DNA from: Bosea sp. F3-2
Lineage (GTDB): Bacteria; Pseudomonadota; Alphaproteobacteria; Rhizobiales; Beijerinckiaceae
Assembly (NCBI RefSeq): GCF_008253865.1
Contig: NZ_CP042331.1
Location: forward strand, 868,001 to 932,000
Reading direction: 5' to 3'
Length of the DNA: 64,000 bases
The position numbers and the translations under genes are program-made. Of the stretch, positions 1 to 8,622 are shown piece by piece (positions within the stretch are counted from its first letter, which is position 1; each line of letters opens with the position of its first letter). Below the pieces are notes generated by a model. That model saw only the letters and a program-made list of their open reading frames with translations. It was not told the DNA's origin and ran no database searches.

Positions 1-2213
1 TTCACGGGAAGCGTGCCCGAAATGCCTGAATCCGCACCGAAGCCACGCCGCTGCCGAGCCGCGGCGTCGAGGCTGAGTTGCAGGGTGGCTTCGCCCTGCC
101 CCTTGCCGTTCTGCTTCAATTCGATGGTGCCCTTGTCGCCGCCGATGCGGGCATCGCCCTTCAGAGAGAGACCGTTGCGATCGACATTGACGGAAAGATT
201 GCCGCCTTCGAGCTTCTCCGTGCCCAGAAGCGTATCCGAGCTGACATTCGTCAGCGTGCCCGAGGCGGTTACCGTGACTTCATCCGGCTTCAGGTCGTTC
301 GCGAGCGGCAAGGTTATAGCGACCTTGAGATCACTCGTACCCTTGATGGCGCCCGGATCGATCTGGCCCAGATTGAAATCCTTGAGCGCCGGGAAGGCGA
401 AGAGCGCGGCCAGCGCATCCATCGAGCCCTGCGAACGAAAACCGATGCGGGCCGGGGCCCGGTGCACGGCGTAGTCGGGCATGGCGAAGCTGCCTTCGCC
501 GAGCTGCAGCTGCCGTCCATTGCCGAGTTCGGCGGTGGCATTGCCGATCGCCAGTTGCACGGTCCGTCCCGTCACCTTGCCGGTGACAGTCGCATCCGCC
601 AGCGGCGGCAGGCCGGGATCGGGCAGATAGCGGACCTGATTGGCATCGATCAGCACAGTAAGGGCGCCGTCGGGCAGTCCGTGACCTCGAATCAGGCGGG
701 CATGATCCGCCGCCGGCAGGTCGAGAGCGACGGACAGCGACTTCATCCGGCCGGCTGCGAGCTGGTGGTGCAAGGTCTGGTGCACCTGGGGCGAGGTGAA
801 CTCCGGCCAGATCGCAAGCAGCGCACGCACATCGGAATCGCTCGCCTTGATCGCGAAGCGCTGCAGCGGAGATTCGCCCTGCTGCTGGATATAGGCCGTC
901 ATGTCGACGGTCGCGGCTGGTCCGCGGATCGCCGCCTGCTCGATCGTCACCGCACCGTTGGCCGGGTCGATCTTGACTGCTGCCTTGAGGCTATCGATCC
1001 GAACGGCGGCATCCGTGGCATCGAGGCCAGCGAGCTGCCCGCCGGCGTCGATGGCAAGTCGCCAGGCCCCGTTGTCGGCGCGCAGCGAGCCGGTCGCGGT
1101 CAGCTGCGTCGCACCAGCCTTGAACTCGGCCTTCTGGATGTCGAGCTGCGTCAGGTCGGCGCCACTGGCCAGTTCGAGATGGACGGCATCGACCGCCAGC
1201 GGTGGCATCGGGCTGTCCGGGAAGCGGACGCGTCCGGCGTGGACATCGATCTGCGCGGTGATCGACTTGCGCCCGTCCGGCGTCTGGAGGAGCGTCGCCT
1301 TCCCCTGGAGCGGCAGGCCTTCCAGGCTCACCCCTGTCCCCAAAGCCAGCGCCACGATCTCCGCCGGCTCGAAGCGCAGGATGTTGATGTCGGCCCGCTG
1401 TGTGCCGTCAGCCTCCGTCGACAGATCAATGGCGATGTCCTTCCAGCGCTGGCCGGTACGCCCCTTCATCGTCAGCCGGGTGCCGCGCTCGCCCGAGCGG
1501 GTGAGTCTGATCTCGACATCCTCGAGGCCGGCCTTCTGCTGACCGTCCGGATCGACGAGCGCCAGGCGGGCACCGTTCATGCCGGCGGTTTCCAGCGAAC
1601 CGAGCAACCCGTCGCCGCGCGCCAGCATCGAGATCGCGCCCATGATGCCGGTGAAGGCGTTCCATTGCGCGGCATCCGGCAGCGCCGGTGTCGGCGGTGT
1701 CTCGGCGGGCGCCGAATCGGCACTGACGACGAGGACGCCTTCCTTGTTGACGCCGAGGCGGACATTCACGCCGCGCAGATCGACCGAAACCAGCCGGATA
1801 TCGCCCTTGAGCAGCGCGAGCGGCTCGTAGCCGAGAACCGCTTCAGGCGCGCGGATGATGGCGCCGCTGGCATGGCGGAACAGAACCTGGCGAACCTTGA
1901 GCTGCGAATGTCCATCGGTCCGGCTGAGCTCCGCCGATGCGGCCTCGACCTTCCAACCCGGCCCCAGACGCTCCTCGATCGCTGCGGAAATGCGCCCCTC
2001 GAGGCCCGACAACGGGATGATCCCGGTCGCCAGAAGCGTGACCGCAGCGCACGCCAGAACCACGACGGCCACCGTGATCGCGACGCAGATCGTCGCGAGG
2101 CCGGCTTTTGCGCCGCGCTTCACGATCTCGACTTCACAGGCTTCGCGCTCGGCTTGCGTTTCAGCACGCCCCGAAGCCGTGGCCCCTACTTCCTCGTCCG
2201 CCAAGATCCGCAT
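1..2213 (-). CDS. DUF3971/AsmA-like C-terminal domain protein, 3' end cut by the window
   Basis: Reading from the ATG at 2213, the frame stays open for 737 codons to the window edge, so the C-terminus is missing. The product has a cytoplasmic N-terminus of about 35 residues, one membrane anchor near residues 38-60 (runs of V, A, I and L) and then a long beta-rich periplasmic region with repeated short amphipathic strands. This is the layout of the YhdP/TamB/AsmA superfamily (DUF3971 plus an AsmA-like C-terminal domain), large inner-membrane proteins proposed to bridge lipid transfer to the outer membrane. The role here is inferred from the family. It diverges from the peroxiredoxin gene, leaving a 222-nt shared upstream region. 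The plus-strand frame running through it has no coding logic until it enters the peroxiredoxin. Confidence 0.8.
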   Translation of the reverse strand, partial: MRILADEEVGATASGRAETQAEREACEVEIVKRGAKAGLATICVAITVAVVVLACAAVTLLATGIIPLSGLEGRISAAIEERLGPGWKVEAASAELSRTDGHSQLKVRQVLFRHASGAIIRAPEAVLGYEPLALLKGDIRLVSVDLRGVNVRLGVNKEGVLVVSADSAPAETPPTPALPDAAQWNAFTGIMGAISMLARGDGLLGSLETAGMNGARLALVDPDGQQKAGLEDVEIRLTRSGERGTRLTMKGRTGQRWKDIAIDLSTEADGTQRADINILRFEPAEIVALALGTGVSLEGLPLQGKATLLQTPDGRKSITAQIDVHAGRVRFPDSPMPPLAVDAVHLELASGADLTQLDIQKAEFKAGATQLTATGSLRADNGAWRLAIDAGGQLAGLDATDAAVRIDSLKAAVKIDPANGAVTIEQAAIRGPAATVDMTAYIQQQGESPLQRFAIKASDSDVRALLAIWPEFTSPQVHQTLHHQLAAGRMKSLSVALDLPAADHARLIRGHGLPDGALTVLIDANQVRYLPDPGLPPLADATVTGKVTGRTVQLAIGNATAELGNGRQLQLGEGSFAMPDYAVHRAPARIGFRSQGSMDALAALFAFPALKDFNLGQIDPGAIKGTSDLKVAITLPLANDLKPDEVTVTASGTLTNVSSDTLLGTEKLEGGNLSVNVDRNGLSLKGDARIGGDKGTIELKQNGKGQGEATLQLSLDAAARQRRGFGADSGISGTLPV

Positions 2214-2435
2214 GGTCCTTTTCGGCGCCGGGCATCGGCCTGCCAGCAGAGTGCGTCTGTTCGCCTCTTGCCGCAATCCCGCCAGACGGCATGCATGTCG
2301 ATGAGGCCAGACGAAGCGATTCGGCAATCCGGAAAGGACATGCCGCATGCTTCGCTGACCGATGGTATCGCCGGCCTGCCTTGCAGTGTTCCGCGGTCCA
2401 TGCAGCGAGAAGGCGACGAAAGGAAGGCAGCGGCC

Positions 2436-2900
2436 ATGACATTGCAGGAAGGTAATCCAGCCCCCGATTTCAGGCTGCCGCGCGACGGCGGCGGCGAGGT
2501 CAGCCTGTCCGGGCTGCGCGGCCGGAAAGTCGTTCTCTACGCCTATCCGAAGGACAACACCCCGGCCTGCACCGAGGAGGCGATCGCCTTCAACCGCCTG
2601 CGCCAGGCCTTCGCGGATTGCGGCACCGAGATCATCGGCGTCTCGCCGGATTCCGTGCAACGTCACGGCAATTTCAAGCGCAAATACGAGCTGGACTTCG
2701 CGCTGCTGGCGGATGAGGAGCAGAAGCTTGCTTCGGCCTACGGCATCTGGGTCGAGAAGAGCCTGTACGGCCGCAAGTTCATGGGGATCGAACGGTCGAC
2801 TTTCCTGATCGACACTGACGGCCGCCTGGCCCGCATCTGGCGCAAGGTCAAGGTCGCCGGCCATGCCGAGGACGTGCTGGCGGCCGCACAGGCCTTGTGA
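2436..2900 (+). CDS. bcp: Bcp/PrxQ-type thioredoxin-dependent peroxiredoxin
   Basis: 154 aa, the usual length of the AhpC/TSA BCP subfamily that reduces hydrogen and alkyl peroxides in the cytoplasm. The peroxidatic motif TPACTEEAIAF puts the reactive cysteine at residue 45. Many BCPs, including that of E. coli, carry the resolving cysteine five residues later; here that position (50) is isoleucine, so this is a 1-Cys version that would need an external thiol. ATG at 2436 was chosen because an AAAGGAAGG ribosome site sits 9-17 nt upstream and the protein starts at the conserved G-x-x-A-P-D-F segment. The longer upstream frame is antisense to the DUF3971 gene. Next gene: an M23 peptidase 82 nt downstream. 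Confidence 0.9.
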   Translation: MTLQEGNPAPDFRLPRDGGGEVSLSGLRGRKVVLYAYPKDNTPACTEEAIAFNRLRQAFADCGTEIIGVSPDSVQRHGNFKRKYELDFALLADEEQKLASAYGIWVEKSLYGRKFMGIERSTFLIDTDGRLARIWRKVKVAGHAEDVLAAAQAL

Positions 2901-2982
2901 GCCGGCACCGTCCGAGTTTGCGAAAGATTAACCCTAACGATCTCTAATCGCGGCATCGGCAGCGTTCTTTCCGGTTCCGCGT

Positions 2983-4290
2983 ATGCATCATCAGCCACAA
3001 ACGGGTCCCGCTCTCTCGACCGTCGGCCTGGTCACCCACAAGACCTACACAATCCGCCGCTCGACGATGCTCGCCGGGCTTGCCTGGCTTACCCTGACCA
3101 CGGCCTGCACCGGTGGCGCCGGCTGGTACATCCTCAGCCGGGACGACCTCGCCGCCCGGCTGATCGCCCGCGAAACCACCCGGCAATATGCCTATGAAGA
3201 TCGGATCGCCGCCCTGCGCGCCGATATCGACCGCTATGCCAGCCGCGCCCTGCTCGACCAGGACGGTGTCGAATCCCGCGTCGACGAGCTTGCTACCCGG
3301 CAGGCGGAACTCGAATCGCGCCAGTCGCTCGTCACCGCCCTCGCCGACACGCTTCAATCCAACGGCCTCGCGCCGGCCGTGAAGCTGCCGCTGCGCGCGA
3401 ACGTCATCAAGCCGGGCGAGCCGATCCGCGCCTCCGGCGTCACGAGCTTCGCGCCGATCATGCCGAGCAAGCCGATGCCGGCCCCGGAAGCGCCGCCGCT
3501 GCGTGGCGCCGAGGCCAATGCCGCCAATGGCTGGCAGTCAGGCGAGGCACCGGCCGAGCCGCCTGCGAAGCGCGTCGAAGCGACGCTGACCCGGCTCGAC
3601 AAGGCCATGGCCAGCACGTCCGACGCGCAGATCGCCGTGCTGAAGGATATGGACGAGACACTGGCCGCGACCCAGAAGCGGCTGCGTAGCGCCTTGGCGG
3701 AAACCGGCCTCGACGCCGAGCGGCTCACGCCTCCGGGCAATGCAGGGGGCGTCGGTGGTCCGTTCGTCCCGGTCAATCTCGATCCCGCCGCCGGCCCCTT
3801 CGAGGCGACGCTGACCGCCTTGCAGCCGCGCATGGCCTCGGTCATGCGCCTGCGCGGTGTGATCGATCAGCTCCCCCTCGCCCGGCCGATGGCCGGCGAC
3901 CACGATTTCACCTCCAATTTCGGCTACCGGACCGACCCCTTCACCCGCGGCCTCGCCATGCATACGGGCGTCGACTTCCGCGCCGAGACGGGCTCCTCGA
4001 TCCTCGCCACGGCGCCCGGCAAGGTCGTCGCGGCTGAGTACAATGGCGGCTACGGCAACATGGTGGAAGTCGAGCACGCCAACGGCCTGAGCACGCGCTA
4101 CGCCCATATGTCGGCGATCTCGGTCTCGGTCGGGCAGATCGTGAAGACAGGTTCGGTTCTCGGCCGGGTCGGCTCGACCGGCCGCTCGACCGGCCCGCAT
4201 CTGCACTACGAGACCCGAATCAACGACGAGCCGGTCGATCCCACGCGCTTCCTGCGTGCCGGCGGCAAGCTCCTCGCCAGCGCGCTCTGA
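2983..4290 (+). CDS. M23 (LytM-type) metallopeptidase, membrane anchored
   Basis: 435 aa. One membrane segment near residues 30-48, a charged coiled-coil-like stretch at about 60-125, a Pro/Ala-rich linker and a C-terminal M23 domain at about 300-425. The domain has the zinc-site pattern H-T-G-V-D-F and, near the end, G-P-H-L-H-Y-E, so the active-site histidines and aspartate are present and an active peptidoglycan endopeptidase is predicted, unlike degenerate EnvC/NlpD activators. The coiled coil is typical of cell-division or envelope M23 proteins. An internal ATG at codon 29, just before the membrane segment, is an alternative start. It converges with prfB, and a bidirectional terminator lies between them. 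Confidence 0.88.
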   Translation: MHHQPQTGPALSTVGLVTHKTYTIRRSTMLAGLAWLTLTTACTGGAGWYILSRDDLAARLIARETTRQYAYEDRIAALRADIDRYASRALLDQDGVESRVDELATRQAELESRQSLVTALADTLQSNGLAPAVKLPLRANVIKPGEPIRASGVTSFAPIMPSKPMPAPEAPPLRGAEANAANGWQSGEAPAEPPAKRVEATLTRLDKAMASTSDAQIAVLKDMDETLAATQKRLRSALAETGLDAERLTPPGNAGGVGGPFVPVNLDPAAGPFEATLTALQPRMASVMRLRGVIDQLPLARPMAGDHDFTSNFGYRTDPFTRGLAMHTGVDFRAETGSSILATAPGKVVAAEYNGGYGNMVEVEHANGLSTRYAHMSAISVSVGQIVKTGSVLGRVGSTGRSTGPHLHYETRINDEPVDPTRFLRAGGKLLASAL

Positions 4291-4304
4291 GACGCCGCCC
4301 CAAC

Positions 4305-4334
4305 AAAAAAGCCGCGCAACCCGCGCGGCTTTTT
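4305..4334. terminator. Bidirectional intrinsic terminator between the M23 gene and prfB
   Basis: AAAAAA, a GCCGCGC/GCGCGGC stem with a short loop, then TTTTT. Because it has A and T runs on the two sides it can end both the plus-strand peptidase transcript and the minus-strand prfB transcript. Confidence 0.85.
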
Positions 4335-4353
4335 CTGCTTCAGGGGGAACGCT

Positions 4354-4451
4354 GTCATCCCGGCCGGAGCGAAGCGGAGAGCCGGGATCCATGCCTGAAC
4401 CTCGATGGACACCGCTACGGCATGGATCCCGGGTCAAGCCCGGGATGACGG
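4354..4451. repeat. Family A palindromic intergenic element
   Basis: About 100 bp running from GTCATCCCGG to CCGGGATGACGG with an internal GGGATCCATGCC / GGCATGGATCCC pair, so the whole element can fold on itself. Other copies are at 8463, 18999, 21568, 50243, 60028 and 61150. No coding potential. Confidence 0.85.
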
Positions 4452-4480
4452 CGCGGTTCCGGTAGGAAGCCGGCAGCTTC

Positions 4481-5609
4481 CTAGTCGATGTCCTCGACCT
4501 CGACTTCCGTGCCGTAGACGCGCTGGGCCAGCGACGCCTCCATGAAGGGATCGAGATCGCCGTCGAGCACGTCCGAGGGAGCCGTCGAGCTCACGCCGGT
4601 GCGCAGGTCCTTCACCAGCTGATAGGGCTGCAGCACATAGGAACGGATCTGGTGGCCCCAGCCGATATCGGTTTTGGAAGCCTGCTCGGCATTGGCCTTC
4701 TCTTCGCGCTTCTTCAGCTCGACCTCGTAGAGACGTGCGCGCAGCATCTCCCAGGCCTTGGCCCGGTTCTTGTGCTGCGAGCGTTCCTGCTGACAGGCCA
4801 CTGCGATACCGCTCGGAATATGCGTGATGCGCACCGCCGAATCGGTCGTATTGATGTGCTGACCGCCGGCACCCTGGGCGCGGTAGGTGTCGATCCGGCA
4901 GTCCGACTCCTTCACGTCGATGACGATGCGGTCGTCGACGACGGGATAGACCCAGACTGATGCAAACGAGGTCTGGCGTCTGGCGTTGGAATCGAAAGGC
5001 GAGATACGGACGAGCCGGTGCACACCGGATTCCGTCTTCAGCCAGCCATAGGCGTTGTGGCCCTTGAACTGGAGCGTCGCCGATTTGATCCCGGCGGTAT
5101 CGCCGTCCTGGTATTCGAGCGTCTCGACCTTGAACTTCCGCCGCTCACCCCAGCGCCGGTACATGCGCAGCAGCATCTCGGCCCAGTCCTGGCTCTCGGT
5201 GCCGCCCGCGCCGGGATGAATCTCGATATAGGTGTCGAGCATGTCGGCTTCGCCCGAGAGCAGGGTCTCGACCTGAAGGCGAGCTGCTTCGTCCTGAATA
5301 GCCTTGATCGCCTGCTCGCCCTCGGTGACGGTGGCGTCATCCTCCTCCATCTCGCCGAGTTCGATCAGCGTCAGCGCATCGTCGAGATCGCGCTCGAGCT
5401 TGGTGATGCCCTCGATCTGGGTCTCCAGCGAAGTGCGCTCGCGCATCAGCTTCTGCGCGGCTTCGGCATCGTTCCAGAAATCGGGTCCCTCGGAGAGGGC
5501 GTTGAGTTCCGCTAGGCGGCGCTGGGCTTGATCCCAGTCAAAGATGCCTCCTCAGCAGTCCGATCGACTGCTTGGCGTTATCGAGTTGCGTCTGGATTTC
5601 GGGGCGCAT
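4481..5609 (-). CDS. prfB: Peptide chain release factor 2, with programmed +1 frameshift
   Basis: RF2 ends translation at UGA and UAA. The gene is in two frames: codons 1-23 from ATG 5609, then an in-frame TGA at 5540-5538, then the main frame to 4481. Skipping one base (T 5540) gives a 375-aa protein of normal RF2 length. Family signatures are present: the UGA-reading tripeptide SPF in VRISPFDSN and the catalytic GGQ in GAGGQHIN. An annotation starting at the first ATG of the main frame (5446) would wrongly drop about 54 residues. In many genomes prfB follows the PBP1A gene as here; a 265-nt region with a palindromic repeat separates them. Confidence 0.96.
5537..5552 (-). other. RF2 programmed +1 frameshift signal
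   Basis: On the minus strand the sequence reads AGGAGG CAT CTT TGA C: an internal Shine-Dalgarno (5552-5547), two nucleotides plus the slippery CTT (5543-5541) and the in-frame stop TGA followed by C. This is the classic autoregulatory arrangement in which low RF2 lets the ribosome pause at UGA and slip forward by one base. Confidence 0.95.
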
Positions 5610-5713
5610 GATTCCGTCGAAACGTCCTTGTGAGCTCTGTGTTCGAGCGCTGAGATAGGGGTGAATGCGCCGGGTGTAAACGCCCTTGAGGCAAGCCTGT
5701 GAAGCACCACAGG

Positions 5714-5855
5714 TCCCCTCTCCCCTTGCGGGAGAGGGTTAGGGTGAGGGGTCGCGCAGGTCTGGGCGGTTTCGTCGAGAGTTGCAAAACTGGCCGGACC
5801 GGCGCGACCCCTCATCCGGCCCTTCGGGCCACCTTCTCCCGCAAGGGGAGAAGGG
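5714..5855. repeat. Family E inverted-repeat element (CCCCTCTCCC type)
   Basis: Two arms, CCCCTCTCCCCTTGCGGGAG near 5714 and a reverse-complementary arm ending CTTCTCCCGCAAGGGGAGAA near 5852, flank a spacer of about 50 bp that contains GCGACCCCTC and its partner. A diverged relative is at 19128-19257. It lies between prfB and the PBP1A gene. Confidence 0.75.
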
Positions 5856-5874
5856 AAGCCGCGAGCTTCCGAAA

Positions 5875-8322
5875 TCAGTAGAGGCCGCCGGTTCCCGAGC
5901 CGATGGCGCGACCACCGCCACCGGGGCCGACGGAAAGCGGCGCGCTGCCGTCACCCGCCGCACCGATCACCGAATAGCTGTCCGGAGGCGCGGTGCCGGG
6001 CTTGAAGGCTTCGAGGATGCCGCCCTCGCCGCCAGCCCGCATGCCGCTCTTCGGATCGACGCGGATCAGCTTGATGCCGGCGGGCACGCGGAACGGCGTG
6101 GCCGGCTTGTCCTTCAGCGCGACCGTCATGAAGTCGCGGAAGATCGGCGCGGCATACTGGCCGGCGGTGGCCGAGGTGCCGAGCGACTTCGGCTTGTCGA
6201 AGCCCATATAGACGCCGACCGCGAGGTCCGGCGAGAAGCCGACGAACCAGACGTCCTTGGCGTCGTTGGTCGTGCCGGTCTTGCCGGCGAGCGGCTTGCC
6301 GACCGACTTCACCACCGTCGCCGTGCCGGCGTTGACCACGCCTTCCAGGATCGAGACCATCTGATAGGCGGTCAGCGGATCGAGCACCTGCTCGCGGTTG
6401 TCGATCAGGCGCGGCTCCGACTGGTTCGCCCATTTGTCGGCATTGCAGCCTTCGCAGACGCGCTGATCGTGACGATAGATGGTCGTGCCGGTGCGGTCCT
6501 GAATGCGGTCGATCAGCGTCGGGCGGATGCGACGGCCGCCATTGACCAGCATCGAATAGCCCGCGGTCATGCGCATCACCGTCGTCTCGCCGGCGCCGAG
6601 CGACATCGACAGCACCGGCTGCAGATCGTCATAGATGCCGAAGCGGCGGGCATATTCCGCGATCAGCGGCATGCCGACATCCTTGGCGAGGCGCACCGTC
6701 ATCAGGTTCTTCGAGAACTGGATGCCGTAGCGCAGCGTGCGCGGCCCGGTGAACTTGCCGTCGTAGTTCTCCGGGCGCCACATGCCGAGGCCCGGGCCCT
6801 GGTCGATCTCGATCGGCGCATCGAGCACGATGCTCGACGGGGTGTAGCCGTTGTCGAGCGCCGTCGCGTAGACGAAGGGCTTGAAGGAGGAGCCGGGCTG
6901 GCGCAGCGCCTGCGTCGCGCGGTTGAACTCCGACTGGTCATGCGAGAAGCCGCCGACCATGGCGATGACGCGGCCCGAGAACGGGTCCATCACGACGATG
7001 GCGCCGTTGACCTCGGGCAGCTGGCGCAGGCGCACATAGCCCGGCCGGCTGTCCATCGGCTCGACATAGACGACATCACCAACCGAAACTGCCTGCGAGA
7101 CCCGCGCGCGGCGCGTCCACTTGATGCCGTCGGCGGCAAGGGTGACGGTCTGGCGCTCCTTGTTGAGGTGGCCGGCATTGTCGCGCAGCGGATGCAGGCC
7201 AAGCTTGGCGCTGTCACCGCTCGATTCGAGCACAACCGCCAAACGCCAGGGCGCGACGTCGCCGAGCACGGGCAGTTCGCCAATCGCGGCGCCCCAGTCG
7301 CGACCGGTATCGAGCTTCTGGATCGCGCCGCGCCAGCCGCGCGCCTCGTCAAAGCGCACGAGACCGTCGACGAGCGCCTTGCGTGCCATCAGCTGCGTCT
7401 TGGGATCGACGGTGGCGCGCACCGACAGGCCGCCTTCGAGCAGCTTCTTCTCGCCGTAACGGTCCTGAAGCTCGCGCCGGATCTCCTCGGCGAAATAACC
7501 GGCTGCAATCTGATTCGGCGAAACCGTGCGCGGATTGACGCCGAGCGGCTGCTTCTTCGCGTCCTCGCCGACCTCGCGCTTGACGTAGCCATTCTCGACC
7601 ATGCGGTCGATCACGTAGTTGCGGCGCTCGATCGCGCGGTCGCGGTTGCGGAAGGGATGCAGATCGGACGGCGCCTTCGGCAGGGCGGCGAGATAAGCCG
7701 CCTCCTGCAGATTGAGCTCATGCACCGACTTGCCGAAATAGTTCAGCGCGGCGGCGGCGATACCGTAGCTGCCCTGCCCCGGCGCCGGCGCGCCGAGATA
7801 GATCTCGTTCAGGTAGAGCTCGAGGATCTTGTCCTTCGAATAGGTCGATTCGAGCTTCAGCGCGACGAGCGCCTCACGGATCTTGCGCTCGATCGACTGC
7901 TCGGGGCTCAGGAAGAAGTTCTTCGCGACCTGCTGAGTAATGGTCGAGGCGCCCTGCGGCCGGCGATTGGCGCTGCGGTTGCGATAGTTGGAGATCGCGG
8001 CGCGGACCAGGCCTTCCGGATCGACGCCCATATGCTTGTAGAAGTTCTTGTCCTCGGCCGAGATATAGGCGTCGACGACGAGCTTCGGCACGGCCTGGAT
8101 CGGCAAATAGAGGCGGCGCTCGCGGGCATATTCGGCGATCAAGCTGCCGTCGCCCGCATGCACGCGGGTCATCACCGGCGGCTCGTAATTCCGGAGCTGG
8201 GCGTAGTCGGGCAGGTCCTGCGAATAATGCCAGATCAGGCCGCCGGCCAAGGCAGCACCGATCACGAAGGCGATCGCACCGGCGGCGAACAACCATCCGA
8301 AGATTCGCAGAATGAACCGCAT
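5875..8322 (-). CDS. mrcA: Penicillin-binding protein 1A (bifunctional transglycosylase/transpeptidase)
   Basis: 815 aa from ATG 8322, class A PBP that polymerises and cross-links peptidoglycan at the inner membrane. An N-terminal membrane anchor (about residues 8-30) precedes the GT51 domain with EDKNFYKHMG and GASTITQQVAKNFF. An OB-like insert of about 150 residues follows, then the transpeptidase with SSFK near residue 476, SKN and KTGTT near 677. All catalytic motifs are intact. The C-terminus is Gly-rich. I prefer MRFILRIFG over the start 14 codons upstream because the membrane anchor then sits where PBP1A anchors normally do; no strong ribosome site decides it. Confidence 0.93.
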   Translation of the reverse strand: MRFILRIFGWLFAAGAIAFVIGAALAGGLIWHYSQDLPDYAQLRNYEPPVMTRVHAGDGSLIAEYARERRLYLPIQAVPKLVVDAYISAEDKNFYKHMGVDPEGLVRAAISNYRNRSANRRPQGASTITQQVAKNFFLSPEQSIERKIREALVALKLESTYSKDKILELYLNEIYLGAPAPGQGSYGIAAAALNYFGKSVHELNLQEAAYLAALPKAPSDLHPFRNRDRAIERRNYVIDRMVENGYVKREVGEDAKKQPLGVNPRTVSPNQIAAGYFAEEIRRELQDRYGEKKLLEGGLSVRATVDPKTQLMARKALVDGLVRFDEARGWRGAIQKLDTGRDWGAAIGELPVLGDVAPWRLAVVLESSGDSAKLGLHPLRDNAGHLNKERQTVTLAADGIKWTRRARVSQAVSVGDVVYVEPMDSRPGYVRLRQLPEVNGAIVVMDPFSGRVIAMVGGFSHDQSEFNRATQALRQPGSSFKPFVYATALDNGYTPSSIVLDAPIEIDQGPGLGMWRPENYDGKFTGPRTLRYGIQFSKNLMTVRLAKDVGMPLIAEYARRFGIYDDLQPVLSMSLGAGETTVMRMTAGYSMLVNGGRRIRPTLIDRIQDRTGTTIYRHDQRVCEGCNADKWANQSEPRLIDNREQVLDPLTAYQMVSILEGVVNAGTATVVKSVGKPLAGKTGTTNDAKDVWFVGFSPDLAVGVYMGFDKPKSLGTSATAGQYAAPIFRDFMTVALKDKPATPFRVPAGIKLIRVDPKSGMRAGGEGGILEAFKPGTAPPDSYSVIGAAGDGSAPLSVGPGGGGRAIGSGTGGLY

Positions 8323-8462
8323 CTCAGGCCTTGGACCCCATCTCTGCCACCCGACGGGCGCCAAATCGGGGCGCGTCGCAAATCAGAGCTATAACATGAC
8401 GTAGATGGCGGAACCGTGGCCTTGTGACCACATTCCGCATGATCCGACAATGGGTCGGAACG

Positions 8463-8622
8463 AGAGCATGCTGCGTTTTCATGGAAGCGCGGGTCATCCC
8501 GGACGTAGCGAAGCGGAGATCCGGGATCCATGCCTGAACCCTCATCGGAAGCGCTCTAGCATGGATCCCGGGTCAAGCCCGGGATGACGGGATGTTTCCG
8601 CGCAAAAATCAGCAGGCTCTAG
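8463..8622. repeat. Family A element with matching ends, abutting the amiC stop codon
   Basis: Core GTCATCCCGG...CCGGGATGACGG at 8493-8590. Flanks also match in inverted orientation: GAGAGCATGCTGCGTTTTC on the left, and on the right, read on the minus strand, TAGAGCCTGCTGATTTTTG. The right-hand TAG (8621-8619) is the stop codon of the amidase gene. Confidence 0.75.

Noticed and set aside
78..2435. Long plus-strand frame joined to the peroxiredoxin
   Set aside because: It is antisense to the DUF3971 gene; only the part from ATG 2436 has family motifs and a ribosome site.
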